Positions 45,234 through 54,364 of a stretch of 64,000 nucleotides of DNA are shown piece after piece. The translations under genes and the position numbers were made by a program. Numbering within the stretch: position 1 is the stretch's first letter; each line of letters starts with the position of its first letter. The notes under the pieces were generated by a model. That model ran no database searches. It was not told the origin of the DNA and was given only the letters and a program-made list of their open reading frames with translations. Location: positions 186,001 to 250,000 of the forward strand of contig CBDFGQ010000005.1 in NCBI GenBank assembly GCA_965247295.1, read 5' to 3'. The DNA is from CBDFGQ01 sp965247295. Its GTDB lineage: Bacteria; Chloroflexota; Dehalococcoidia; Lucifugimonadales; JAGWBF01.

Positions 45234-46829
45234 ATGGCCGACATCGTGATACGCAACGGCAGGGTCATCGACGGCACAGGGAATCCCTGGTTCAGGGGCG
45301 ATGTGGTGATTACGGGGGACCGGATCGAGTACGTCGGGCGGCCGTTGGAAGGGTTCAGTCAGCAGGCCAAGACCGTCATCGACGCCCAGGACATGTGTGT
45401 CTGCCCCGGATTTATAGACATTCACGCCCACCCTGACCTGACTATCCTGTACAAGGACGTCCAGGACTACAAGCTGAGGCAGGGGGTTACCACCGAGGTG
45501 GCGGGCAACTGCGGCTTCACCGCGGCGCCCCTAAATCCTCGGACCGAGGAGATGCTAAAGCGGTACTTAGCCTTCATCACTCCACCCAGTGGGGTGTCGT
45601 GGCAGTGGCGCAGCTTCAGCGACTACCTGGATGTGGTAGACGGCTCAGGCCCCGCCACCAACCTGGCGCCTCTGGTTGGGCAAGGCACGGTGCGAATTGC
45701 CGTCACGGGCTTCGAACAGAGGGCTCCCAGTTCCGAGGAGCTGGAGCAGATGAAAGAACTGGTGCAGGAGGCGATGGAAGCTGGGGCCTTCGGCATCTCC
45801 ACCGGCCTGGTATACGTCCCTGGTACCTACGCGGAGACGGACGAAATCGTGGAGCTGGCCAGCGTGGCCGCGCGCTACGGTGGCATCTACGCCACCCACA
45901 TGCGCAACGAGGGGGATCGCCTGGTGGAGTCTGTTGGCGAGGCCATCGAGATTGGGCGGCAGGGCGGCCTACCGGTGCAGATCTCCCACCACAAGGCAAC
46001 CGGGAGGGCCAACCACGGAAAGGTGCGAGAGTCCCTGGCCCTCATAGAACGCACCAGGGACGAGGGCCTGGACATAACGGCGGATCAGTACCCTTACCAC
46101 GCCAGCAGTACCACCCTCCAGGCGATGCTGCCTCCCTGGGCTCAGGAGGGGGGCGTGGACCAGGTCGTGCGCCGCCTGCAGGACGGGAGCACAAGGGAGC
46201 GCATCAGGAGTGAGCTCCTGAACTCTCTGGGGGAGATGCGCATGGGCGCCGGCCTGGACTGGATCATGGTCTCGTCCCTTGCCAGCGACGCCAACAGACC
46301 CCTCATAGGCCTCACCTTACAAGAGGTAGGCCACCTGCGTAACCAGGACCCCGTGGACGCCATCTTCGACCTGCTTGTGGAGGAGAGGTGCGCCGTGTCC
46401 CAGGTCGCTTTCGCCATGTCCGAGGAGGACGTGTGCACCGTCATGTCCCATCCCACCACCATGATAGGCACCGACGGCCTCTACTCTACTGGAAATCCTC
46501 ATCCCCGGGTTTACGGCACCTACCCCCGCATCCTGGGGCGCTACGTCAGGGAGCAGAAACTCATGCCCCTGGAAGAGGCCGTCCGGAAGATGACCTCTTT
46601 CCCGGCCCTCAAGCTGGGACTGGCCGGAAAGGGCGTTCTACGCGCCGGCGCGGATGCGGACGTGGTGGTATTCAACCCTAACACGGTGATCGACAGGGCA
46701 ACCTTTCAGCAGGCCTGCCAATACCCCGAAGGAATCGACTATGTAATGGTCAACGGAGAGATCTGTGTGGGAAATGGCCAGTTTACCGGCCGTACCGCCG
46801 GCCGAGTCCTGAGGAGAAGCAGTCCGTGA
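45234..46829 (+). CDS. N-acyl-D-amino-acid deacylase
   Basis: A 531-residue D-aminoacylase-type amidohydrolase, releasing D-amino acids from N-acyl derivatives. Seen: IVIRNGRVIDGTGNPWF, HxH in GFIDIHAHPDL, the zinc-binding Cys in EVAGNCGFTAAPL, HMRNEGDRL, ISHHKATGR, IGTDGLYS. All canonical residues are kept, in contrast to the paralogue at 22309. CTCAGGAGG precedes the ATG. Confidence 0.85.
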   Translation: MADIVIRNGRVIDGTGNPWFRGDVVITGDRIEYVGRPLEGFSQQAKTVIDAQDMCVCPGFIDIHAHPDLTILYKDVQDYKLRQGVTTEVAGNCGFTAAPLNPRTEEMLKRYLAFITPPSGVSWQWRSFSDYLDVVDGSGPATNLAPLVGQGTVRIAVTGFEQRAPSSEELEQMKELVQEAMEAGAFGISTGLVYVPGTYAETDEIVELASVAARYGGIYATHMRNEGDRLVESVGEAIEIGRQGGLPVQISHHKATGRANHGKVRESLALIERTRDEGLDITADQYPYHASSTTLQAMLPPWAQEGGVDQVVRRLQDGSTRERIRSELLNSLGEMRMGAGLDWIMVSSLASDANRPLIGLTLQEVGHLRNQDPVDAIFDLLVEERCAVSQVAFAMSEEDVCTVMSHPTTMIGTDGLYSTGNPHPRVYGTYPRILGRYVREQKLMPLEEAVRKMTSFPALKLGLAGKGVLRAGADADVVVFNPNTVIDRATFQQACQYPEGIDYVMVNGEICVGNGQFTGRTAGRVLRRSSP

Positions 46830-46884
46830 TGCCGGGTTGACTCTCGGAACTTCCCATCCTTGATGACGAACAGCCAAAAAGGAG

Positions 46885-46973
46885 CTACAGCCTGAACTGG
46901 TCGCACTCGAAGAAAGCCACGGCCCTTATCCCGTCCCGCTTCAGGTCGAATATGTAGTTGGGGGAGTCGAATA
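46885..46973 (-). pseudogene. Relic of an ATP-dependent DNA ligase N-terminus
   Basis: Twenty-nine codons between a TAG and a TAG read LFDSPNYIFDLKRDGIRAVA and then FFECDQFRL. This matches the start of the adenylation domain of ATP-dependent (LigD-type) ligases, including the active-site motif KxDGxR. No more of the gene is present. Confidence 0.5.
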
Positions 46974-47027
46974 GCTAGTGAGACAGACGCACCAGCATCA
47001 GCCTGCCGGTCCTGGGGAGCGAGGAAT

Positions 47028-48629
47028 TTAGTTCCCCTCCGATGTGTAGACCTGTGTGTCCGGGTGGAACGCGAACCAACCGAACCAGAAGGACGTATGC
47101 GTAGGGATGCGCCTCAGCTTGTGGGACGGGTCGCCGCGGTCGATAAGGAATTCCTCGGTGACTACCCACGCGGAGCCGTTGGAGTCGAGCAGCATCGTCG
47201 GCAGCGCATCATATGCAACATCGTCCTTGCCGAGGGTAAATAGGCGTCCGTCCCGCTCGTAGGCGCGGGCTGCCTGCGATGAGGATGATTCTATGACGAC
47301 GACGTCAGTACCACCCAGCTCATCGTTGACGACCCGCTCCCGTTGGAGTGCCCCCATTGGGTAGGCCCTAAACATGCCACCTAACTCGAGGCCTAGCACC
47401 ACGTCCTTGGTTTGAAGCACCGCGCTTCGCTCCCACACTGGAAACATCGTCTCAGCGGAGTTGAAATAGTCGAAGTATACAGATCGCGGGTCCGACTCAG
47501 GCTCATACCTGCCGGCCGGGTACAGCCCAGTATCCAATGAGATCACGGTCGTGTCGGGATGTTCTGCAAGCCAGTCTGCCCAGGTGGTCAGAGTCACGGG
47601 GAAAAAAGTCAGCCTCATGCCGCTGTCGGCCAAGGGTCCGATAACAGGCTCGCCTGTGAACTGCTTCCAGATTGTGTTGGTGGAGCGATCGTACATCAGC
47701 TTGTTACTTCTGTATAGGAGTCCAGACGTACCGAATGTCGTTGGCTGTCCCTCTATTTTGGCGGAATACACGATTCCGGTGCCGCACAGCGTTCAATATG
47801 CTAGCGCGATCGGCTCGCCGCCCAGGACGTCGTTGACCATCTCGTGGGCGTTGACGATTCGCAACGGATAGGCCCTGTGCTCGCCACCGATCGAAGCGCC
47901 GAAGACCCGATCGTCTGGACCGAGGTAATCGGCCTCATCTGGTGCGAGTATCTCCGGGTTTTGCAAGTCCGGAATTCCGTCGGGGCGCACCCCACCCCAG
48001 ACCACCTCGGTTAGGTCTATTCGCGCCGTCTTTCCGGCCGTGATCAGAAATTCCTCGTAACGTGGATCGATCAACGACAATAGATTAACCTTCCATCGCA
48101 GATATCCATCCGGTGGCCGGTACTCGGCTAAGTTGTTCCCCAACCATTCCATCCACTCCTGCCAAATCGGATAGTCGTCGCCGAACTCTTGACCAGTGAG
48201 CCTTCTCAACGTGGCGTCGGCCTGTTCGTACACAACTCCCGGTCCCATGAACCGCATCAGCTCAATGATTACTGGAACCTGTGAGGTGTCCTGATGTTCT
48301 CGCGCCTGTTCGAGTGCCTGCACCGTAAGCGCGGTAGACTGACTGGTATCGGAGAACAGCAGGAACATGTTTGTCTGGGGATCGTATTCTGAGGTTGGGG
48401 CGGGCGATCGAACCGCGGCGGAGCCTGTCGCGGCGGCTGGGGTGGCTGAAAGCTCCGGCGTCGGGGTGTCTTCTAAAATTGGTTCTGCCGTGCGTGACGG
48501 TTCAGCAGTGGGAGCAGGCGGTCGCGGCGTTGTTGAAGCGAGTTCGGGTGACGGCCCAGGCCCGCCGCAGGCCGCCAGTAACAGCGCACCAAGAGCAAAG
48601 ACTATAAGCCAACCTAATTGTAGTCGCAT
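47028..48629 (-). CDS. DUF3179 lipoprotein with in-frame UGA at a conserved Cys
   Basis: From ATG 48629: lipoprotein signal with lipobox LLLAACGG, a Pro/Thr-rich linker, then a DUF3179 domain (HRAYPLRIVNAHEMVNDVLG ... FGTSGLLYRSNKLMYDR). At codon 279 (47793-47795) TGA replaces the first Cys of the conserved YCxLCG motif, giving Y-U-T-L-C-G; the frame then stays open for 255 more codons to 47028. A 17-nt hairpin follows (separate entry). Either UGA encodes selenocysteine, or this is a single nonsense change in a recently inactivated gene. The upstream part alone would lack most of the domain. The region is AT-richer than its flanks. Confidence 0.75.
47762..47795 (-). promoter_or_regulatory. 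SECIS-like hairpin 14 nt after the UGA
   Basis: On the coding (minus) strand, 14 nt after the TGA, CGGAATCGTGTATTCCG folds into a perfect 6-bp stem with a 5-nt loop CGUGU. The loop begins 20 nt after the UGA and has G as its second base, within the spacing and loop rules known for bacterial SECIS elements. There is no bulged U. A chance hairpin is possible. Confidence 0.35.
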
Positions 48630-48814
48630 AACCCTGAGCGCCGCTCCACAGGACCAGCCAAGACATAGTCGCGAACATCTAGGAATATGCCCAGGCGGGC
48701 GTAAGTCACGCCACCATGGAAATTTCCGGGGAGACCTTTGCGGACGAATTCCGGGCGCTGGAGCGGTTCCAGGCGGAGGTCAATCTTCTGGTGCCGCCTT
48801 AAGACCAGCTGTAC

Positions 48815-49170
48815 CCATGACTCGGTTTGAGCGGAAGATGCCATCCCATACTCGGCGCCGAACCGTAGAGGAGTCAACGTCTCCTGCAGATCTCCACTAG
48901 CTCCTGGGCTTGGCCATCGTCCAGGCCAGTAAGCTCCTACTGAAGGTATACGACGCGGTACACCGAGAGGTTCTCGTGTATGGGCGCGGCCTCGCTGACC
49001 TCGGTGCCCTCCACGACCACGTCAGTCCGCCTCGACGGCATGTGGGACTCCCGTGCCAGCCTCTCCAGCATATTTACGGCGAAGGCGGACCCTGGTGATT
49101 CTGAGCACACTCATGCCCGGACATGTACAGGTTCAGGCCATTGCTTCCTAGGGCATCGAACTCAACGCAA
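48815..49170 (-). pseudogene. Decayed gene, possibly OsmC-like
   Basis: On the minus strand a protein can be followed through one frameshift near 49085 and two stops: LNLYMSGHECAQNHQG, then SAFAVNMLERLARESHMPSR, then VYRVVYLQ, TAG, LTGLDDGQAQELVEICRRR, TGA, LLYGS. The spacing recalls OsmC-family proteins but the match is weak. It fills the gap between the DUF3179 gene and the next isocitrate-lyase-family gene. Confidence 0.35.
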
Positions 49171-49218
49171 AATCCCGGGACCCCTCACATGCCATGGGTG
49201 GACCGATGACAGCACCAT

Positions 49219-50100
49219 TTAGGTGTCCACCTTCACCTCGCCCGCGAACTGGGCATCGAATGCCAGCATGTCCGACAGACCCAGAGTCTCGAAGAACTCC
49301 ACCGGGCCCACCATATTCTCCAGCAGACCCTCAGTGGTGCCCTTTTCCCTTAGGTGCATCATCACGTCTCCGATCACCTTGCACACGGTGAACATGGCGC
49401 TGCCCGGGAAGATGACGATCTTGAACCCCAGCCTCTCCAGCTCGGCGGTAGGGATGAGGGGCGATTTACCCTTCTCCACGAAGTTGTACAGCAGGGGGAC
49501 GTCGAACTCCCTTGTCACCCGCTCTATCTCCTCGGGCGTGCGTATCGCCTCTATGAACAACACGTCGGCCCCGGCCTCTACGTATGTGTGACACCGGGCA
49601 ACTGTGTCCTCCAGGTCCGTCACCGCCAGGGCGTCGGTGCGCGCGATGACCACAAAGTCATCGTCGGTACGGGACTCCACCGCCGCACGGATCTTCAGCG
49701 CCATCTCCTCCGCCGGAATGACCACCTTATCGTCCAGGTGGCCGCATCGCTTGGGAACGTCTTGGTCCTCGATGTGGATAGCTGCCACGCCCGCCAGCTC
49801 GTACTGGCGCACGGTGCGGTGGATGTTCAGGGTCCCGCCATAGCCGGTGTCGGCATCCGCAATCACTGGAACGCCCACCCTCGCCACGATGTTTGCAGCA
49901 TTGGTGACCATCTCCGTCATGGTGGCCATCCCCAGGTCCGGCTGACCAATGCGGGACGCCGAAGTCCCGCTCCCCGTCATGTACACAGCGGGGAACCCAG
50001 CCCGCTCGATGATCTTGGCCGTCAAACAATCGTAGGCGCCGGGGGCTACGATAATACCCGGTTCCTTCAGCAGCCGGCGCAGCCTGGTCGTCTGTCTCAT
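49219..50100 (-). CDS. Isocitrate lyase/PEP mutase family, methylisocitrate-lyase-like
   Basis: A 293-residue TIM-barrel lyase. Seen: VAPGAYDCLTAKIIERAGF, ADADTGYGG (metal site) and the catalytic loop KRCGHLDDK with its Cys, which the two paralogues in this window lack. It is therefore the best candidate here for a real methylisocitrate/dimethylmalate-type lyase. GGAAAG precedes the ATG. Confidence 0.85.
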   Translation of the reverse strand: MRQTTRLRRLLKEPGIIVAPGAYDCLTAKIIERAGFPAVYMTGSGTSASRIGQPDLGMATMTEMVTNAANIVARVGVPVIADADTGYGGTLNIHRTVRQYELAGVAAIHIEDQDVPKRCGHLDDKVVIPAEEMALKIRAAVESRTDDDFVVIARTDALAVTDLEDTVARCHTYVEAGADVLFIEAIRTPEEIERVTREFDVPLLYNFVEKGKSPLIPTAELERLGFKIVIFPGSAMFTVCKVIGDVMMHLREKGTTEGLLENMVGPVEFFETLGLSDMLAFDAQFAGEVKVDT

Positions 50101-50589
50101 GGTCTTTCCTTTCGAATGTCGTATCGCCGGCGAGAGGGCGTTGACCTGGCGCCCTATGATCTGCTACTCCTACGCTACCTTGATAGTCCACAGCCAGGGC
50201 TTCTTAGTGCCGGTCAACCTCGGATCTCCGCCCAGGTAAGGATCTTTGATAGTGTGGCAGAGCTTCTCATGTAGTACCAACTGGGCCACCGTGGAGCCAC
50301 CCACATAGTAGCTCCGCTGTCGGACCCCTGTAATAGTGTTACCCATTGGGGAGTGGTTCGGTTATGGCCGACTTTGATAGACTACCAACAGAATGAAGAT
50401 TGCCGTGATATTGGGGCCTGTCTCTATCTTGCTCACGGCATTTGTATACTTCGCGGGCACCGGTGATTAGCTGCCTGCCGTCGCCTGCGGCACCCTCGGT
50501 ATACTGACTCTCGCCATCATAGCGAAATCGAGGACCTAGAATACGTCGTCGGTCTGCGGTCTTACCTCCATGGAATACTCCCTCTCTGG
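50101..50589. other. Gene-free stretch, possible short relic
   Basis: About 490 bases between an isocitrate-lyase-family gene and the NHL-repeat gene. On the minus strand ending at TAG 50170-50172 one frame reads LGGDPRLTGTKKPWLWTIKV, Trp-rich and perhaps the end of a lost gene, but I cannot name it. The right part is AT-rich and appears non-coding. Confidence 0.3.
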
Positions 50590-51540
50590 TCACTTCTGGC
50601 GGACCAGCTTCTGGAGGGAGCGCAGTTCCCGCGGCGGGCTCAGCCTGCTGCCGGTGTGGGTCCAGGAGACCTCCCCCACGTAGATGTCCCCTCGGGAATC
50701 GATGCAGACGCCGTGGGGCGCTATAAACCGGCCGGGCTCCTCACTCTCCGGTCCATCACCCAGCCGGGCCAGCACGTTGCCCTTGATGTCCATGATGGTC
50801 ACCCTGGGCCCCAGGCCGAAAGCCTGGTCGTTGGGGCCGATGGCCACGCCCAGCTCTCCCACGTATACCCGCTGCTCCCCCGACTGGTCGATGTACAAGC
50901 CGCAGGGTCGGGCCATGTTGACCCATTGGGTCTCGAACTTCCCGTTATTGTCAAACACCTGGATTCGGTGATTCTCCCGGTCGGCCACATAAACCCAGCC
51001 GTCCTTGTCCGTGCAAATGTTGTGGGCGATATTGAACTGGCCGGGTCCGGTCCCCGACTCACCCCAAGAGAACAGGAGCTTTCCGTCGGGCGAATACTTG
51101 TGCACCCGAGCGTTGCCGTAGCCGTCGGAAACGTAAAAGTCGCCGTTGGCAGGGTCCATCGCGACGTGGGTGCACCGGTTGAAGGGGTCTCCGCTCATAA
51201 ATGCCGCCGGCTTGCCACTGATGCCCAGGGTAAGCAGCACCTGCCCGTCCAGAGTGCATTTGCGGACGGTGTGGTCGCCGTCGTCAGTGCAGAATATGGT
51301 GTCATCCGGCATCATGGTGATGCCATGGGCCCGCGGAAAGATTCCTTCGCCCCAGGAGCGCAGGAAGTTGCCTTCCCGGTCGAATACGATCATGGGATGC
51401 TCGCCCCGGTTGAAAACGTAGACGTTGTCTTTGGAGTCCACGCCGACGGCGGCCGCCTCTTTGAAGGACCATCCGTCGGGCAGCTTCCCCCAACCCTCCG
51501 CCACCTGGTATGTATAGCCTGCCGTACCTAGAGCCACCAT
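50590..51540 (-). CDS. NHL-repeat beta-propeller protein
   Basis: A 316-residue six-bladed propeller. Repeats such as GVDSKDNVYVFNRGEHPMIV, AHNICTDKDGWVYVADREN and APHGVCIDSRGDIYVGEVS are NHL blades, similar to peptidyl-alpha-hydroxyglycine lyase-like proteins. No signal peptide, so unlike many NHL proteins it seems cytoplasmic. GAGGTGAAG precedes the ATG. Often found next to catabolic operons in this kind of genome; the function is unknown. Confidence 0.8.
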   Translation of the reverse strand: MVALGTAGYTYQVAEGWGKLPDGWSFKEAAAVGVDSKDNVYVFNRGEHPMIVFDREGNFLRSWGEGIFPRAHGITMMPDDTIFCTDDGDHTVRKCTLDGQVLLTLGISGKPAAFMSGDPFNRCTHVAMDPANGDFYVSDGYGNARVHKYSPDGKLLFSWGESGTGPGQFNIAHNICTDKDGWVYVADRENHRIQVFDNNGKFETQWVNMARPCGLYIDQSGEQRVYVGELGVAIGPNDQAFGLGPRVTIMDIKGNVLARLGDGPESEEPGRFIAPHGVCIDSRGDIYVGEVSWTHTGSRLSPPRELRSLQKLVRQK

Positions 51541-51714
51541 TTCTTCACCTCTGCGCTCCTCGATTGCCGGCTCTACCGGCGGGGCATGTCAGGAGATTGT
51601 AGCATCGGTCAGCGGGAATTCAAAGGCGGCACAAGGGGGCACACATGCCCGCGCCCGGCTGACCACTCAGGTGAGGCGGCTAAGGTGCCGCGAGACTGCC
51701 GGGACGGGGACCGG

Positions 51715-51993
51715 TCACTCCACGTAAACCCAGACATTTCGCTTGCCGTCCTGGACATCCACCTCCGGGTTGGCCATCGCGTCAACGAGCTCTTCCAGGT
51801 TCTCAGCGGTTACGTTCCCGAGGTCGATGCCTATGCCCCGCTCTCGCAACCTCTGGGTGACTCTGGCGGTGGCGTCCGAAGGAATCAGGGCCGCCAGTTT
51901 GACTCCCGCACAGATCAACCCCTTGGTGACACGGACGTTCACCCTCTCCGCTCCCTCATCCCTTTCATGTTCGGCACCGGGCTCAACCACCAC
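51715..51993 (-). CDS. YvlB/SHOCT-like small protein
   Basis: A 92-residue protein. The C-terminal 75 residues (VNVRVTKGLICAGVKLAALI, RLRERGIGIDL, ENLEELVDAM, VWVYVE) match the SHOCT-like/YvlB C-terminal domain found beside DUF2089-type regulators. The GTG start is uncertain. Usually fused or adjacent to a regulator, but none is here. Confidence 0.55.
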   Translation of the reverse strand: MVVEPGAEHERDEGAERVNVRVTKGLICAGVKLAALIPSDATARVTQRLRERGIGIDLGNVTAENLEELVDAMANPEVDVQDGKRNVWVYVE

Positions 51994-52120
51994 CCGCAGG
52001 TATTTTGGCGTGGACCTGTGTGATCTCCGTTCGCTCCGAACGTGCCTTCATGCCCTCCTCGATGGTCCTCCGAACTTCAGAAGGGCCAATCCACCGTTTG
52101 CTCCCAGGGGGATGGGATAA

Positions 52121-52627
52121 TTAAGGCCGGTACTTGTCACCTTCCTCTCTAGTGATGCGACCGGACGCCATTAACCACATGCGGGAGATCTCCGGGCCCA
52201 TGAACTTGAAAGTCCCCCTCAGCGTTTTCTGAAGGGCCGGGTATTCTGTGCCTTGCAGGACGTTGTAAAACCAGTTGCAGAAGCCGCCGTGCTCGCTCTG
52301 GAGGGCCAGGGCGGTACGGGCGTTCTCGACGGTGGCCTGGATTTTCAGCCGGTTACGGATTATCCCGGGGTCGTTTAGGAGCGACTCCACCTCGGCAAGC
52401 CCGAAGCCAGCCACGGTTTTGATGTTCCAGTTGCCGAACGCCGAGCGGAACCCGTCCCGCTTGTTCAGAATCATCCGCCATGTAAGCCCGGCTTGAAATA
52501 CCTGAAGGCTCATAACTTCGAACAGGGTGTCGTCGTCGCCGACCCGCTTGCCCCAGATAGTGTTGACGTACCAGTCCCGCAGCGGGTCCACCGGTGCCAG
52601 CGGGTCGCGGGGTTCCTCATGTGGCAT
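52121..52627 (-). CDS. Tag-like DNA-3-methyladenine glycosylase I homologue, catalytic Glu replaced
   Basis: A 168-residue protein of the adenine-glycosylase (Tag) family: DDDTLFEVMSLQVFQAGLTW, ILNKRDGFRSAF, DPGIIRNRLKIQATVENA, FKFMGPEI. In E. coli Tag the Glu of LEGQQAGLSW is catalytic; here that position is Gln (LQVFQAGL). The N-terminal Cys and C-terminal His/Cys zinc ligands of classical Tag are also missing, and the protein is about 20 residues shorter. It may bind DNA or have altered activity. Confidence 0.7.
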   Translation of the reverse strand: MPHEEPRDPLAPVDPLRDWYVNTIWGKRVGDDDTLFEVMSLQVFQAGLTWRMILNKRDGFRSAFGNWNIKTVAGFGLAEVESLLNDPGIIRNRLKIQATVENARTALALQSEHGGFCNWFYNVLQGTEYPALQKTLRGTFKFMGPEISRMWLMASGRITREEGDKYRP

Positions 52628-53056
52628 ACGTTAGACCCTCCTCCATGTTGTTCAGGGTGACGCAGATCAGGATCATCCTCCAACCCCCACGGCAGAACCC
52701 TAGCCCCAGGGTGACGTCCACACAACCGTCGTGTCAATCTCTAAGCCGGAATTCCCCATATCAACGCATGCTCCCTGTTGGACCCATCGCTAGGCGTCTA
52801 ACATGCGGCCATACTAGACACCCAGTGCTCTCACGAAGACTGTCGCTCGCCCGTCATCATCCCAAATGCCCAGACCCTGAAGGCTCACGGAGCATACTCG
52901 TATAACTGCCTGGTGTGCCGCCGCGGGGTGAGGTTCGGGGCCGTTTCGAAGTTCACGACCATAAGCCCGCCCGGAGGTGGACAAATCCTGCTCCCGGACG
53001 CTACGATTCCTCCATATGATGGCCACTAGTGAATGGGCGGAGCCCCCCGTGTTGCT
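52628..53056. other. Gene-free stretch upstream of MITE copy 2
   Basis: About 430 bases without a convincing gene. A minus-strand frame ending near 52814 reads GLGIWDDDGRATVFVRALGV, possibly a relic, but I cannot assign it. Confidence 0.3.
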
Positions 53057-53060
53057 CTAG

Positions 53061-53238
53061 CAGGCTGCTGAAAAACTCTGAGGTCTACTCAGGACTCAAA
53101 GCGGGTCGACGATAAGCGACGCCACATTGCGCTTCCTGCACCAATAGCTCTAAACAAACTATGATATGACGGATATCGCTGGACTACTTGACGCTCCACC
53201 CACCACGTCTGTACGCCTTGCCCTTTTTCCGCAGCCTG
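53061..53238 (+). mobile_element. 178-bp MITE, copy 2, with CTAG target duplication
   Basis: Identical in sequence, length and orientation to 38495-38672, with the same 15-base terminal inverted repeats and CTAG on both flanks (53057-53060 and 53239-53242). It is intergenic, about 80 bases before an oxaloacetate-decarboxylase-like gene, and could affect that gene's transcription. Confidence 0.9.
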
Positions 53239-53317
53239 CTAGGGTGGTAGGGTGGACTGTAGAAAGATAATTAGAGGAACGATGAGCTAAAGGACCGCAA
53301 GGAAAGGAATATATCCC

Positions 53318-54178
53318 ATGTCACGAGCCCGCGAGCAGTTTCGCAGGGTGCTCTCCCGGCCCACGTGTACCCTGGCGGCCAACATCTTCGACCCTTTGTC
53401 CGCCCGCATTGCCCACATGTTGGAGTACGAGGTCTGCGTTCTGTCCGGCTCCGTGGGGAAGGTGGCAGACCTGGGGGTCCCAGACAAGGTGCTGGCCAAC
53501 ATGTCCGACGTGGTGGACCACTGTCGCCGCATCACCCGTATCGCCGACGTCAGCCTGATGGTGGACGCGGAGGACGGGTTTGGCAACGCCGTCAACGCGG
53601 CACGCACGGTTAAGGAAATGGAGGCCGCCGGTGTCTCGGCTATAGAGATTGAAGACAATTTCGTTCCCAAGCAGTTCAACGTAGAGAATCCGGGCCTGGT
53701 ATCCAAAGAAGAGCAGGTGGGGAAGCTAGAAGCGGCAGTGGCAGCTCGAACCGACCCCACTACCGTCATCGTGGCGCGCACCGCCTCCCTGGAACTGTGT
53801 TCCATTGACGAAGCGGTGGACCGGATCGGGGCCTACTCCCAGACGGGAGCTGAGGCTGTCATGTTGACAGGCGCCAGTAGCCGGGACCAGATTGAGGCGG
53901 TGCACCAAGCAACTTCCTTACCCCTGTGCATTTTAAGCCCGCCCGCTGAAATCAGGAACGACTCGGCATTCCTTGTCGCCAACGGGGTAAAAATCCTCAT
54001 GCTTGGGAACCCCACCTTCGCCATGGCGGTCAAGGCCATCTTTGACAGCTTGAAGCACCTGAAGGACGGAGGAGCGTTGGAGGAACTGGCTGATAGGCAG
54101 GCTCCCTCGGGCTTACTGCGGTCGGTCAACCGCACGGAAGAGTTTCTCCAGGTCCAACAGCAATATCTGCGCTCCTGA
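53318..54178 (+). CDS. Oxaloacetate decarboxylase-like isocitrate-lyase-family enzyme
   Basis: A 286-residue protein most like the Pseudomonas PA4872 oxaloacetate decarboxylase group: AANIFDPLSARIAHMLEYEV, VDAEDGFGNAVNAARTVKEM, AIEIEDNFVPKQFN, ARTDPTTVIVARTASL. The KRCGH loop is absent, as expected for that group. AAGGAA precedes ATG 53318. The MITE copy just upstream separates it from other genes. Confidence 0.8.
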   Translation: MSRAREQFRRVLSRPTCTLAANIFDPLSARIAHMLEYEVCVLSGSVGKVADLGVPDKVLANMSDVVDHCRRITRIADVSLMVDAEDGFGNAVNAARTVKEMEAAGVSAIEIEDNFVPKQFNVENPGLVSKEEQVGKLEAAVAARTDPTTVIVARTASLELCSIDEAVDRIGAYSQTGAEAVMLTGASSRDQIEAVHQATSLPLCILSPPAEIRNDSAFLVANGVKILMLGNPTFAMAVKAIFDSLKHLKDGGALEELADRQAPSGLLRSVNRTEEFLQVQQQYLRS

Positions 54179-54246
54179 TATGGACCAAGCATCAGGTAGA
54201 CCGGGTGAACCCAGCGTGGCTGGTCCTGTGGGCGCGGGAGGGGGCC

Positions 54247-54354
54247 ATGTCTCACGATGCTGCGGCGCGTTGCCTGCAGCCGCTGGGCGGAGATGTCATA
54301 CCCGCCCTCAAAGAGTACCGACCCCGAAAGGTTCTCAACATCCCGGATGAGTGA
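54247..54354 (+). pseudogene. Relic C-terminus of an LLM-class oxidoreductase
   Basis: A short frame AARCLQPLGGDVIPALKEYR ending at TGA 54352-54354 resembles the last helix of LLM proteins (xxLELFGREVIPAL). It lies directly before the amidohydrolase start. No upstream part can be read. Confidence 0.4.
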
Positions 54355-54364
54355 GGCCGTGACT

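Noticed and set aside
48841..48900. A second TGA, in CRRR-TGA-LLYGS of the OsmC-like relic, also at a place where Cys could stand
   Set aside because: The same frame has a TAG and a frameshift close by, so this is gene decay and not selenocysteine coding.
48367..48900. Plus-strand frames of 60-177 residues over the DUF3179 N-terminus
   Set aside because: They are shadows of the lipoprotein and its Pro/Thr linker; no family, no ribosome-binding site.
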